A DNA stretch of 64,000 nt from Roseomonas sp. (GCA_031180725.1 JAPSLO010000010.1:1-64000), one strand, 5' to 3'; positions 25,619 through 34,590 are shown, counted from the stretch's first letter. Notes: generated from the letters alone by a model not told the origin. Translations and numbers: made by a program.

Positions 25619-26401
25619 ATGGCGGAGACTGCCGCCATCATCGTGTGCGACGATGAACCCGATCTGCGCGAAGCCGTGGCGGAATACCTTTCGCGGCGCG
25701 GCCTGGATGTGCGCAGGGCGGAGGATGCCGCCGCCCTGCGCCGCCTGCTGGCGGAACGGCCGGCGGATTGCGTGGTGCTGGACATCGCCATGCCCGGCGA
25801 GGACGGGCTTTCGGTGGCGCGCGCGCTGCGGGCCGAGAGCGATATCGGAATCGTGATGTTAACCGCCGCGGGCGATGTGGTGGACCGCGTGGTGGGGCTG
25901 GAAGTCGGTGCGGACGACTATATCGCCAAGCCCGTGGACCTGCGCGAATTGCTGGCCAGGCTGCGCGCCGTGCTACGCCGGCGGGAAGCCATGCAGCAGG
26001 CGGTCGCCGCCCTGCCCGCACAGGCCGCGGCGCTCCAGCCTGCGCCGGCACCCGCTGCCCCCGTCATGCCCGCCCCGCCACCAGGCCGCCGCGTGCGGAT
26101 GGGTCGCACCTGGCTGGATCTGGATGCGCGCCGCCTGACCGGGCCGGACGGGGCGGAGATCCCGCTCGGCCCCAGTGAATTCGCCCTGCTGCGCGCCTTC
26201 GCCGAACGGCCCGGCCGGGTGTTGAGCCGCGAAGTGCTGCTCGACCTGGCGCATCCGCGCGGCGACGAGCATTTCGACCGGTCCATCGACGTCCGCATCG
26301 CGCGGATCCGGCGCAAGATCGAGGCAGTGCCGGAGCGCCCAGCGGTGATCAAGACCGTCCGGGGCGCGGGCTATGTGTTCGACCCCCATGCGGATGCCTG
26401 A
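25619..26401 (+). CDS. OmpR-family response regulator
   Basis: A protein of 260 residues. Receiver domain 5-118 with acidic pocket Asp11/Asp12, phospho-acceptor Asp55 (VVLDIAMPG), Thr82 and Lys104 (YIAKPVDLRELLARL). A Pro/Ala linker of about 35 residues is followed by a winged helix (LGPSEFALLRAFAERPGRVL to IKTVRGAGYVFDP). It should bind DNA as a dimer when phosphorylated by the kinase that follows. GGAGG lies 5 bases before the ATG chosen. The stop overlaps the kinase start region. Confidence 0.92.
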   Translation: MAETAAIIVCDDEPDLREAVAEYLSRRGLDVRRAEDAAALRRLLAERPADCVVLDIAMPGEDGLSVARALRAESDIGIVMLTAAGDVVDRVVGLEVGADDYIAKPVDLRELLARLRAVLRRREAMQQAVAALPAQAAALQPAPAPAAPVMPAPPPGRRVRMGRTWLDLDARRLTGPDGAEIPLGPSEFALLRAFAERPGRVLSREVLLDLAHPRGDEHFDRSIDVRIARIRRKIEAVPERPAVIKTVRGAGYVFDPHADA

Positions 26402-27920
26402 CGGTCCCAGCCCCGTTCCGCCCGCCCAGGCCGAGCTCGACCTGCTGCGCGGCGTGCTGGATGCCGCGCCGGCGCGTGTCTGCGTCGTCTCGCGTGAGCG
26501 GCGTTACCTGTACGTGAACCGCGAATTCGCGGAATTCGCCGGCCGCACGCCGGAGGAGATCCGCGGCATGACGACGGAGGAGCTGATCGGGCCGGAGCTG
26601 GCCCTGCGGCTGCAGGAAGTCTCCAACCGGGCGCTGGCCGGGGAGACGGTGAATTTCGAGGCCTGGATCAACTACCGCCGGAATGGCCGGCGCTACATCG
26701 GCTACACTTTCGGCCCCTTCGGCGCGAAGGGCCCGGACGGCACGCATGAGGCCTTCATCAACTACATGCGCGACCTGACGGAGATGAAGCGCCGCGAGGA
26801 GGAAGCGGCCGCGCAGCGCGCCCATCTGCGCGCCATCCTGGAAGGCATCGCGGATGGCGTGAACATCGTCGGGCCGGATGCGCGGCTGGTGATGTGCAAC
26901 CGCGGCTTCCTGCGGATCTACGGCTTCCCCGACCATCTGGCGGCCTCCGGCACGCCGATCGCGGATTTCGTCCGCGACCGCATCCGCCGGCGCGACTACT
27001 ACCCGCATGAGGATCCCTGCCGGTCGGAGGAGGAGCTGATCCTGGCCCGGGTGGCGCAGATCATCACCGCGCCCGTCGGCCGCTTCGAGGAAGTGCGCCC
27101 CGATGGCCGCACCATCGAGGTGCGGCGCGAGCGCCTGCCGGACGGAACGCTGGTGAACACCTATATCGACATCACCAGCCGCAAGGAGGCCGAGCGCGCG
27201 CGCCGCGCCAGCCGCGACGCGCTGCGGCGGAATGAGAGGCTTTCGGCCATTGCCAGCCTGCTGGCGGGCGTGGCGCATGAGATCAACAACCCGCTGGCCG
27301 TGGTGGCCGCCCAGTCCGTGCTGCTGGCCGAGGAGGCGGAAGGCACGCCCCTCGCCGAGCGGGCGGAGAAGGTGCGCGCGGCGGCGGAGCGCTGCGGCCG
27401 CATCGTGGCCAGCCTGCTGGCCAGCGCCCGGCAGAAGCCGCCGCGACGCGAGCCGGTGGACCTGCGGCGCGTGGTGGAGATCGGGCTGGACCTGACGCTG
27501 GATGCCGCCCAGGCGGTGGGTATCGACCTGACGGTGGAGATCGCGCGCAATCTGCCGCCCGTCCGTGGCGATGCGGACCAGATCGCGCATGTGGTCGGCA
27601 ACCTCGTGGGCAATGCCCGCGCCGCGCTTTCGGCGCAGGAGGAGGAGCCCGGTCGCCCCAAGCGCATCCGCATCAGCCTGGACCGCGAGGGTGGGGAAGC
27701 CGTGCTGCGCGTGGAAGACAACGGCCCCGGCGTGCCGGCCCCCCTGCGGGAGCGCGTCTTCGACCCCTTCTTCACCACCAAGCCGGATGGCGAGGGCACC
27801 GGCGTCGGCCTGGCGCTGTGCCGCACCATCGCCAAGGCGCATGGCGGCAGCATCGGGGTGGAGGAAACGCCGGGCGGCGGTGCGACCTTCGTGGTGCGCC
27901 TGCCACTGGCCGAGGGCTAG
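26388..27920 (+). CDS. PAS-domain sensor histidine kinase, cytoplasmic
   Basis: A protein of 510 residues with no membrane span. Two PAS domains: about 20-130 (APARVCVVSRERRYLYVNRE) and about 148-265 (ILEGIADGVNIVGPDARLVM; a PAS_7-like region). The H-box is ASLLAGVAHEINNPLAVV with His297. The ATPase has NLVGNARAAL (N box), VEDNGPGVP (G1), FDPFFTTK (F box) and GTGVGLALC (G2). It must sense an internal signal through PAS. The start is uncertain: ATG at 26388 or 26394, both inside the regulator's end, or GTG at 26373. It forms a two-gene operon with the response regulator. Confidence 0.9.
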   Translation: MRMPDGPSPVPPAQAELDLLRGVLDAAPARVCVVSRERRYLYVNREFAEFAGRTPEEIRGMTTEELIGPELALRLQEVSNRALAGETVNFEAWINYRRNGRRYIGYTFGPFGAKGPDGTHEAFINYMRDLTEMKRREEEAAAQRAHLRAILEGIADGVNIVGPDARLVMCNRGFLRIYGFPDHLAASGTPIADFVRDRIRRRDYYPHEDPCRSEEELILARVAQIITAPVGRFEEVRPDGRTIEVRRERLPDGTLVNTYIDITSRKEAERARRASRDALRRNERLSAIASLLAGVAHEINNPLAVVAAQSVLLAEEAEGTPLAERAEKVRAAAERCGRIVASLLASARQKPPRREPVDLRRVVEIGLDLTLDAAQAVGIDLTVEIARNLPPVRGDADQIAHVVGNLVGNARAALSAQEEEPGRPKRIRISLDREGGEAVLRVEDNGPGVPAPLRERVFDPFFTTKPDGEGTGVGLALCRTIAKAHGGSIGVEETPGGGATFVVRLPLAEG

Positions 27921-27944
27921 GGTCCGACCAGATCGTTTCAGGTT

Positions 27945-28020
27945 GCGGCCGGCCGAGGCGCCGAATGGCGCCCTCGGCAAGTGCCGCTCGCCAAGCCGGC
28001 GAATGCCGGCGTCGGCGCCT
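27945..28020. repeat. Hairpin-array element, copy 2
   Basis: Three hairpins in series: GGCGCC-GAAT-GGCGCC (27957-27972), CGGC-AAGT-GCCG (27975-27986) and GCCGGC-GAAT-GCCGGC (27995-28010). The last is enclosed by CGCC (27989-27992) and GGCG (28014-28017). Loops and order match copy 1; stem bases differ but still pair. It lies between the convergent kinase and secreted-protein genes. Confidence 0.78.
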
Positions 28021-28036
28021 TAACACCAACAAGCTG

Positions 28037-28360
28037 TCAGTCCAGATTGTAGTCGGTGATCTGGCAGGTATCGACGCGCCGGCGTTCCAGCGCCTGGCCA
28101 TTGGCGAAGACAACGCGGATGTCGTTCATGCATTGCGCCTGCGGCAGGCGGATGACGGTGCTTTGGCCAGGCGAGAGCACATTCTGGCCGAGACGGTCGC
28201 GGCCCCAGGAATCGTCGTTGGCCGAGGAGACGTAGATCTCGTTCACCGTCTGCCGCGAGCGATTGTTCACGCGGAAGGACGGGTCGCGGGACTGCGCGAG
28301 GGCCGGAGCGGCGGCGGCGAGGATGAGCGCGGCCGGAAGGCCGCGGCGGAGCAGGTACAT
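28037..28360 (-). CDS. Small secreted protein of unknown function
   Basis: A protein of 107 residues. Signal peptide (LRRGLPAALILAAAAPALA, cleavage near residue 22). The mature part is beta-rich: FRVNNRSRQTVNEIYVSS, SWGRDRLGQNVLSPGQS, then MNDIRVVFANGQALERRRVD. Two cysteines (QAQC, DTC) could form a disulphide. I recall this pattern from small exported proteins in Acetobacteraceae and rhizobia, with no known function. The ATG at 28360 has GGGGA at suitable distance; 28366 is also possible. Confidence 0.7.
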   Translation of the reverse strand: MYLLRRGLPAALILAAAAPALAQSRDPSFRVNNRSRQTVNEIYVSSANDDSWGRDRLGQNVLSPGQSTVIRLPQAQCMNDIRVVFANGQALERRRVDTCQITDYNLD

Positions 28361-28615
28361 TAACATGTCCCCTGGATGAAAGCCCGCCGGACTCGCCCGG
28401 CGGCAGCTCATCCTCCAGCTGGAAGGATTGAGATTTCGTCTTCGCCGGAAATGCCGCGCGTTGCCCCGGGGGGCTGCGCATGGGGGCGTGCACAAGGCCC
28501 GCACCCCGCCCGGGCCGTGCCCGGCCTCAGTTCCACGCGCAACTGCTGTGTAGGGTGGCTTGGCGGGGAAGTCGGGCATGAAGCCCTCGGGGCCGCACCT
28601 GGCCCCCGGCGCCGA

Positions 28616-29707
28616 TCAGGCGGCTGCTTCCTCCAGGAAGACCTGCACCGCCTGGTACAGCGCGCCGCGGTTGCGTTCCATCAGCATGGTATGGGTGCCT
28701 TCCGCCAGCAGCACGCAGCGCTTGCCGGGGCTGTTGGTCAACAGCGGGAAGATGGCGGTGGCCATGGAAGGCGGCGTGTCGCGATCCCACTCGGCGGTGA
28801 CCAGCAGCGTCGGCACCGTGACCTTGGACGGATCCCACCAGGGCCGGCCGGCCTGCCAGTATTCCGCACTATCGGCCAGCACGCCGTTCGGCGCGCGCAG
28901 CACGGGAGGATTGCGCCGCAGCCCCTCCGGGTCGGTCGCCCAGGTCACGCCGGCCCAATGCTCGAACCAGCCCGGCGGGATCAGGCCGGCGCGCGCGGCC
29001 TCGGGCACGCCGTTCAGCCAGCGTTCCCGCGCCTGGGCCTGGGTGACACTGCGATAGGCGCCAAGCTGCGCGCCCGTGCCGGCGCCGGCACTGGCGGGGT
29101 TCGGCCCCTCGCGCAACCATTGCGGAGCATAGAGCACCAGGCGCTCCGCCAGGCCGGCATTCTCCGTGGCATAGCGGGCGATCAGGGAGCAGCCCCAGGA
29201 CCAAGCGATCAGGATGCAGCGCGGAATACCGCGCTGCTGCCGGATGAAGGCCGCCGCGGCACCGAGCGCGGCCACCGCTTCCTCGCCGCGCAACAGGGGC
29301 GGGTTCGCCTCCGGCGGCTGGCTCATCGCCGCGGGGCGGGTGCTGCGGCCATAGCCCGGCAGATCCAGGCACCAGACATCGAAGCCGCGGCCGGCGATGT
29401 AGTCCATCCAGGACACGCCGGCGAGCGGCAGGTCGAAGGTGCTATGCGCCGGATAGGTCGCATCGTGGCAGAACAGCACCGTCCGCCCGGGCGAGGCCGC
29501 CAGCCCCTCCGGCCGCTTGGAGCGCAGGAAGACCTCCACCCCGGAGGCCGGCGTGGGCACCATGAATTCCTCGGTCACGATGCGCGGCGTGGCCTGGGCG
29601 TCGGCCCCGCCGGGCAGGGTGCCGGCGGCGAGAATCACCGGTGCGGCGAGGAGCCCACCACGCCGGGTCAAGCCGCGGGAATGCCGTGAATCTGCGCCAC
29701 GCTGCAT
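28616..29707 (-). CDS. Exported alpha/beta hydrolase
   Basis: A protein of 363 residues. Twin-arginine-like signal (LTRRGGLLAAPVILAAGTLP). The core has VLFCHDATYPAHSTFDLP (oxyanion strand), then the nucleophile elbow IAWSWGCSL, Asp in TAEWDRDTPP and His in AEGTHTMLM, giving a full Ser-Asp-His triad. The elbow reads AWSWG, where the family usually has GxSxG, a tolerated change in some lipases. Substrate unknown, probably an ester in the periplasm. The ATG at 29707 has GGAGG 9 bases upstream. It is divergent from the MATE gene. Confidence 0.83.
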   Translation of the reverse strand: MQRGADSRHSRGLTRRGGLLAAPVILAAGTLPGGADAQATPRIVTEEFMVPTPASGVEVFLRSKRPEGLAASPGRTVLFCHDATYPAHSTFDLPLAGVSWMDYIAGRGFDVWCLDLPGYGRSTRPAAMSQPPEANPPLLRGEEAVAALGAAAAFIRQQRGIPRCILIAWSWGCSLIARYATENAGLAERLVLYAPQWLREGPNPASAGAGTGAQLGAYRSVTQAQARERWLNGVPEAARAGLIPPGWFEHWAGVTWATDPEGLRRNPPVLRAPNGVLADSAEYWQAGRPWWDPSKVTVPTLLVTAEWDRDTPPSMATAIFPLLTNSPGKRCVLLAEGTHTMLMERNRGALYQAVQVFLEEAAA

Positions 29708-29823
29708 CTGGCCGGTCCTCCGGGTCTCGTGTGCAAGTCTAGCGTGCTCCATGCGCGGCGCCCAGGCGGGCCCCGCGCTGCCGGCATGGATGCCACCCCG
29801 CCGCCCGGGCTATTGGCTGGAAG

Positions 29824-31245
29824 ATGGAGGAAAAGCAGCACATGGCACGGGCCGGCAACGCCCCGTGGCGGGCCGAGGTGCGGGCGATGCTCGCCCTGGC
29901 ATGGCCGCTTGTGCTGACCAATCTGTCGCAATTCGCGCTGACTCTGACCGACACGCTTTTCGTCGGCCATCTGGGAACCGAAGCGCTGGCCGCGGTGACA
30001 CTGGGATCCAACCTGTATTTCGCCACGCTTGCGCCCTGCTTCGGCCTGGCGATGGCCGCCGCGCCCATGACGGCGCAGACGCGCGGCCGCGGGCGCGGCT
30101 TCGTGCGTGGCATGCGGCGCGACGTGCGGGCCTCGATCTGGGCGCTGGCCATCGCCACGCTGCCGACCTGGCTGCTGCTGTGGCACACCGATGCGCTGCT
30201 GCTGCTGCTGGGACAGGAACCTGGCCTTGCGGCGCTGGCCGGCGATTATGTGCGCGCGCTGATGTGGGGCATGCCCTGCTTCTGCATCTTCATCGCGCTG
30301 CGCGGGTTCCTGGCCGCCGAGCAGCGGCCGCGCGCGGCGCTTGTCGTTTCCTTCGGCGCGGTGCTGCTGAACGTGCCGCTGAATGCCTGGCTGATCCATG
30401 GCGGCTTCGGCCTGCCCGCGCTGGGCGTGGTGGGGGCGGGCGTCGCCTCCTCCGTCTGCAATCTCGCGACGCTGCTGGGACTGCTCGGGCTGGTGGCGCG
30501 CGACCGCCATCTGCGACGCTTCCGCATCCTGGGCCGGCTGTGGCGTCCGGACCCGGCACGGCTGCGCGAAGCGGTGGCGATCGGCCTGCCCATCGCCGGC
30601 TCCATGTCGCTGGAGATCGCGGTCTTCACCTTCGCCGCCATCGTGATGGGCTGGATGGGTGCGCTGGCGGTGGCGGCGCATGCCATCGCGCTGCAGGTGG
30701 CGGGCGCCACCTTCATGGTGCCGATGGGGCTGGGCCAGGCGGCCACCGCCCGCGTCGGGCTGGCAGCGGGGGCGAATGCCATGCGCGCCGCCGCGCGGGC
30801 GGGCTGGACCGCCATCCTGCTCGGCGCCGGCTTCATGGCGGGCTGCGCCGTGCTGCTCATCCTGGCCGGGCAGCGCATCGCCTGGCTGTTCTTGGACCCG
30901 GAGAATCCCGGCGCGGCGGAAACTGCCTCGCTGGCCGCACGGCTGTTGCTGGTGGCCGGGCTGTTCCAGTTGGCCGATGGTGTGCAGGCGGTGGCGGCAG
31001 GCGCGCTGCGCGGACTGAAGGATACCACCGCGCCGATGCTGGTGGCCGCCTTCGGATACTGGGTGGCGGGGCTGCCCCTCGGGCTGCTGCTGGCCTTTCC
31101 GGGCGGGCTCGGCCCCTTCGGCGTCTGGATCGGGCTGGCGACAGGGCTGTTCCTGGTGGCGGGGCTGATGAGCTGGCGCTGGCTGCGGCTGTCCGCCCGC
31201 GGCGGACTGGCGCCGCGCCGCCGGCTGCGGCCCCTGGCCAGGTAG
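29824..31245 (+). CDS. MATE-family multidrug/toxin exporter
   Basis: A protein of 473 residues with about 12 membrane spans in two related halves (starts MLALAWPLVLTNLSQFALTL; second half AVAIGLPIAGSMSLEIAVF). ADTLFVGHLG-type motif is seen as LTDTLFVGHLGTEALAAV. FxxADGVQ appears as LFQLADGVQAVAAGALRGLKDTTAPM, typical of NorM-like proteins. It exports cationic drugs in exchange for H+ or Na+. An alternative ATG at 29842 has GGAGG upstream. Next is the thioesterase gene, 77 bases on. Confidence 0.92.
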   Translation: MEEKQHMARAGNAPWRAEVRAMLALAWPLVLTNLSQFALTLTDTLFVGHLGTEALAAVTLGSNLYFATLAPCFGLAMAAAPMTAQTRGRGRGFVRGMRRDVRASIWALAIATLPTWLLLWHTDALLLLLGQEPGLAALAGDYVRALMWGMPCFCIFIALRGFLAAEQRPRAALVVSFGAVLLNVPLNAWLIHGGFGLPALGVVGAGVASSVCNLATLLGLLGLVARDRHLRRFRILGRLWRPDPARLREAVAIGLPIAGSMSLEIAVFTFAAIVMGWMGALAVAAHAIALQVAGATFMVPMGLGQAATARVGLAAGANAMRAAARAGWTAILLGAGFMAGCAVLLILAGQRIAWLFLDPENPGAAETASLAARLLLVAGLFQLADGVQAVAAGALRGLKDTTAPMLVAAFGYWVAGLPLGLLLAFPGGLGPFGVWIGLATGLFLVAGLMSWRWLRLSARGGLAPRRRLRPLAR

Positions 31246-31322
31246 GTGGGCCTGTTGTCTTGTCATCCGCGGCGCACCGCATGGCGGTTTCGCCCGATCT
31301 GAGGATGTTCGAGGGATCTGCC

Positions 31323-31751
31323 ATGGCGATCTGGAAGCGCGCGGCGACGGTGGAAGCGGTGAATGCGCGGCTGGCCCGCGGCGTGGGCGGCGTGCTGGGA
31401 ATCCGCATCACCGCGCTGCTGCCGGACGCCCTGCAGGCCGAGATGCCGGTGGATGAACGCCATGTGCAGCCCTTCGGCCTGCTGCATGGCGGTGTCAGCG
31501 TGGTGCTGTCGGAGACGCTGGGCTCGATGGGCAGCATCCTGACGCTGGAGGAAGGGCTGCTGGCCGTGGGGCTGGAGGTGAACGCCAATCACCTGGCCGC
31601 CGTACGCATCGGCCAGACCGTGACGGCCGAGTGCCGGCCGCTGCACATGGGCCGGCGGACGCATGTGTGGCAGACGGAGATCCGGCGCGCCGACGGCAAG
31701 CTCGCCTGCGTCTCGCGCCTGACCACTGCTGTGATCGAGGCGGAGAGCTGA
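31323..31751 (+). CDS. PaaI-type hotdog-fold acyl-CoA thioesterase
   Basis: A protein of 142 residues. The hotdog domain shows the PaaI signature HVQPFGLLHGGVSVVLSETL, then GLEVNANHLAAVRIGQTVTA and TEIRRADGKLACVSRLT. It hydrolyses acyl- or aryl-CoA thioesters in the cytosol. I prefer the ATG at 31323 because GAGGG lies 7 bases upstream; Met codons at 31281 and 31305 are in frame. It ends 5 bases before the asparaginase-fold gene, suggesting one transcript. Confidence 0.87.
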   Translation: MAIWKRAATVEAVNARLARGVGGVLGIRITALLPDALQAEMPVDERHVQPFGLLHGGVSVVLSETLGSMGSILTLEEGLLAVGLEVNANHLAAVRIGQTVTAECRPLHMGRRTHVWQTEIRRADGKLACVSRLTTAVIEAES

Positions 31752-31756
31752 CGCGC

Positions 31757-32773
31757 ATGGCCGGACCGCGCAGGGGCAGACCCAAGGTCGCCGTGATCGG
31801 CACGGGCGGCACCATAGCCAGCCAGGGGCTGGGGCCGCTCGACACGCAGGATTACGGCTCCTCCGGCCGGCCGCTGCTGACGGCAGAGCAGATCGTGGAC
31901 AAGGTGCCGGAATTGGCGGAGGTGGCGGAGGTGATCCCCCTGCCCTTCTCTGCCATTCCCTCCACCGCGATCTTCTGGCGCGAATGGCAGGGAATGCATC
32001 GCGCCATCGCGCAGGTGAAGGCAGCGCACCCCGACCTGGCGGGCATTGTCATCACCCACGGCACCGCGACGCTGGAGGAGACGGCCTATCTGCTTTCCCT
32101 GACGCTGGAGGACGACATGCCGGTGGTGGTCACCGGTGCGCAGCGGCCCTTCACGGCCCTGTCCTCTGACGCGCAGATGAACCTGGTGGCGGCGGTCAGG
32201 GTGGCGGGGGATCCGCAGTCGCGCGGCATGGGCGTGCTCGTCGTGCTGAACGACGAGATCCACGCGGCGCGGGAGGTGACGAAGACCTCCACCGGTCGGC
32301 TGCAGACCTTCCGCAGCCCCGATCTTGGGGCGCTGGGGCATGTGGATGCCGACCGCATCAGCTACTGGCGCCGCCCGCTGCGCCTGCTGCCGGTGGCGGA
32401 GCGCTTCGACATCATGGGCAATGCGACACCACCAAGGGTGGATGTCGCCTATTCCGTCGCCGGGGCGGACGGGGTGGCGATCCGTGCCTTCCTTGCTGCG
32501 GGCGCGAAGGGCATCGTCTCCGCCGCGCTCGCGCCCGGCTTCCCGACGCCGGCGGAACGCGAGGCGCTGGTGGAGGCGATGGCCGCGGGTTGCCTGGTGG
32601 TGCTGTCTTCCCGTGCCGGGTCGGGGCGGACCTTTCCCGGGCGGCGCTATGTCGAGCAGGGCTTCCTCAACGCGGACAATCTCAACCCGCAGAAGGCGCG
32701 CATCCTGCTGATGCTGGCGCTGGCGAAGGGAATGGGGAAGGAGGAGGTGACGGCTCTGCTCGAACGTGCGTGA
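31757..32773 (+). CDS. Asparaginase-family protein, active site altered
   Basis: A protein of 338 residues with the type I/II asparaginase fold: VIGTGGTIAS (nucleophile Thr19), THGTATLEETAYLL (residues 100-113), VTGAQRP, VTKTSTGRLQTFRSP, VSAALAPGF and LNADNLNPQKARILL. In E. coli AnsB the second motif is THGTDT and Asp90 holds the substrate; here that residue is Ala104. The AnsB Lys162 region (DKAS) reads DPQS here. No signal peptide, so cytoplasmic. It may act on another amide or have lost activity. It follows the thioesterase by 5 bases. Confidence 0.8.
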   Translation: MAGPRRGRPKVAVIGTGGTIASQGLGPLDTQDYGSSGRPLLTAEQIVDKVPELAEVAEVIPLPFSAIPSTAIFWREWQGMHRAIAQVKAAHPDLAGIVITHGTATLEETAYLLSLTLEDDMPVVVTGAQRPFTALSSDAQMNLVAAVRVAGDPQSRGMGVLVVLNDEIHAAREVTKTSTGRLQTFRSPDLGALGHVDADRISYWRRPLRLLPVAERFDIMGNATPPRVDVAYSVAGADGVAIRAFLAAGAKGIVSAALAPGFPTPAEREALVEAMAAGCLVVLSSRAGSGRTFPGRRYVEQGFLNADNLNPQKARILLMLALAKGMGKEEVTALLERA

Positions 32774-32859
32774 AACGAGACGATTGGGGGAACCGGCTCC
32801 GTCGGACGCGCTTAACTTGACTTGCAAGCGGCCATGCACTGCCGTGGGGAGCCGAGAGA

Positions 32860-34062
32860 ATGCCAGGTCATGTGGGGCGCTCTGACTCACGCCTGCCTGA
32901 GCTTGATTCACTGCGTGGCATCGCTGCGCTGCTGGTCCTGCTGCATCATGCCGTCCAGATCGTGCCGCGCATCGAGAATCCCGATATCCCCGGCTTCAAC
33001 CTGCTGCGCTACACGCTGATGCACCTCACGCCGCTGCGCGTGATCGAGTTCGGCCGGCCGGCTGTGCTGTTCTTCTTCGTGCTCTCCGGCTATGTGCTGA
33101 CGCGTGCGCTGATGATCGGCGGTTCACCGGGTCTGGGCGCCTTCGCGGCACAGCGCACCATCCGGCTGGGGCTGCCGGTGTTCGTCTCCGTCCTGCTCTC
33201 GGTGGCGTTGTGGGCCCTGTTCGCCGACCCGAACCTGCCGGCGGAGTGGAGGGACCGCAGCCTTTATACCTGGCTGGTGCCGCCGGACCTGGAGCAGGTG
33301 ATCTCGAACTCCCTGCTGCTGGCGACCAACGACACCATGCGGCTGAATGTCGTGCTGTGGTCCCTGGTGCATGAATGGCGGCTGACAGTGCTGTTGCCGC
33401 TGGTGCTACTGCTGCGCGGCCGGGCGCTGTTGCTGGCCGCGGGGGTGCTGGCGCTGGGCTGGCTAGGCATCATGGGCGGCGCCGGAGAGGACACGGCGGT
33501 GCTGGGCCACCACCTGCGGGGGTCGCTGACCGCCACGCTGTATTTCGCGCCCGGGATCGGCGCCGGGGTGGCGCTGGCAGTGTGGCTGGGGCGGGACATG
33601 CCGGTGCTGAACCGCGACGCCTGGCTGGCCGCCACGGTGGCCTGCATCGCCTTCTTCGGCATGGCATCCGATATCGCGATCTATGCCGGGTCGGTGCTGC
33701 TGATCGTGCTGGCGCGCCAGCCGGGCCGTTTCCGCGCGGCACTGCGCACCGGGCCAGCGCTGCTGGCAGGGCGGCTCTCCTTCAGCCTGTACCTGGTGCA
33801 TGTACCGGTGATCGTGGCCTCGCTGCACCTGCTGCACAATCACGCGCCGCCGCTGGTGATCATGATCTTCGGCATGGCAGCGGCTCTGCTGACAGCGGCG
33901 GCCTTCCACCCGCTGGTCGAGGAGCCGGCCCGCCTGCTGGCGCGCTGGGCCGAGCGGCGCCTGTCGCGCCGACGGGGCTGGCATCAGCCCACGGCCGAGC
34001 GACGGCCGCCGATGGGGCGGGACTGGGGCCCCGAGGGCGGGATGGGGGGAGTGCCGCGATAG
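32860..34062 (+). CDS. Acyltransferase family 3 membrane protein
   Basis: A protein of 400 residues with about ten membrane spans. The start is typical: LPELDSLRGIAALLVLLHH (catalytic His in the first span), RPAVLFFFVLSGYVLTRAL, VLWSLVHEWRLTVLLPLVLL, and late RLSFSLYLVHVPVIV. It is of the OafA/NodX/ExoZ kind that adds acetyl or other acyl groups to sugars in the envelope. A Pro/Arg-rich tail of about 30 residues follows the last span. It converges with the suf operon across a 9-bp stem-loop. Confidence 0.9.
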   Translation: MPGHVGRSDSRLPELDSLRGIAALLVLLHHAVQIVPRIENPDIPGFNLLRYTLMHLTPLRVIEFGRPAVLFFFVLSGYVLTRALMIGGSPGLGAFAAQRTIRLGLPVFVSVLLSVALWALFADPNLPAEWRDRSLYTWLVPPDLEQVISNSLLLATNDTMRLNVVLWSLVHEWRLTVLLPLVLLLRGRALLLAAGVLALGWLGIMGGAGEDTAVLGHHLRGSLTATLYFAPGIGAGVALAVWLGRDMPVLNRDAWLAATVACIAFFGMASDIAIYAGSVLLIVLARQPGRFRAALRTGPALLAGRLSFSLYLVHVPVIVASLHLLHNHAPPLVIMIFGMAAALLTAAAFHPLVEEPARLLARWAERRLSRRRGWHQPTAERRPPMGRDWGPEGGMGGVPR

Positions 34063-34164
34063 CGGCGCACAAGGACCGATCGCGGTCGGGTGGAACCTGT
34101 CTGATGGAGGCCACTGCCTACTGCGCGAAGCCAGGCTTCCGCCCGGCGTCGCAGGAAGCGTGGA

Positions 34165-34189
34165 GAGGCCGGCCCGCTAAGCCGGCCTC
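34165..34189. terminator. Bidirectional stem-loop between acyltransferase and suf operon
   Basis: GAGGCCGGC (34165-34173) pairs perfectly with GCCGGCCTC (34181-34189) across a 7-base loop. It sits between convergent genes, 7 bases past the sufA-like stop. There is no T-run on either side, so it is a plausible but not classical terminator. Confidence 0.5.
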
Positions 34190-34195
34190 AACGAC

Positions 34196-34567
34196 TCAGA
34201 CGTGGAAACTCTCGCCGCAGCCACAGCGACCCTTCTCGTTCGGGTTGGTGAAGGTGAAGCCGGCGGACATTGGCCGTACCTCGTAATCCATCACCGTGCC
34301 GATCAGGAACAGGGTCGCCTTGCGGTCCACCAGGACGGTCACGCCCTTGTCAGTGACCACCTCATCACCCGGGCCGGGTTCATCCACCCAACTCAGGTCG
34401 TAGGACAGGCCGGAACAACCCTTGGTCCGCACCGAAATGCGTAGCTTCCTGCCGGCCTCGCCGGCGGCATAGAGCGCCCGCAGCCGCTCCGCCGCCGCAT
34501 CCGAAAGCTGCATCAGCGGCGGCAGGGCGCGCTTGGGGCGCGGGGGGGATTCGGTCGTGGTGCTCAT
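34196..34567 (-). CDS. sufA: HesB/IscA-family Fe-S carrier protein
   Basis: A protein of 123 residues. The three cluster-binding cysteines are present: one in TKGCSGLSYDL and two in GRCGCGESF. A-type carriers receive Fe-S clusters from the SufBCD scaffold and deliver them to client enzymes. There is a 25-residue Pro-rich N-terminal extension. The start at 34567 (MSTTTES) has GGAG 8 bases upstream; 34594 is in frame but overlaps the previous gene. Last gene of the suf operon. Confidence 0.9.
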   Translation of the reverse strand: MSTTTESPPRPKRALPPLMQLSDAAAERLRALYAAGEAGRKLRISVRTKGCSGLSYDLSWVDEPGPGDEVVTDKGVTVLVDRKATLFLIGTVMDYEVRPMSAGFTFTNPNEKGRCGCGESFHV

Positions 34568-34590
34568 CGCGTCGTCTCCAACGCCTGGCC

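Noticed and set aside
28361-28615. Gene or regulatory RNA between the secreted protein and hydrolase genes
   Set aside because: GC-rich inverted repeats are present, but none has a T-run or conserved shape, and no frame has a ribosome site.
29517-31751. 744-residue plus-strand frame spanning hydrolase antisense, MATE and thioesterase
   Set aside because: Only its last 142 residues are real (the thioesterase). The rest is Arg/Gly/Ala-rich shadow sequence over the MATE gene, which is in another frame.
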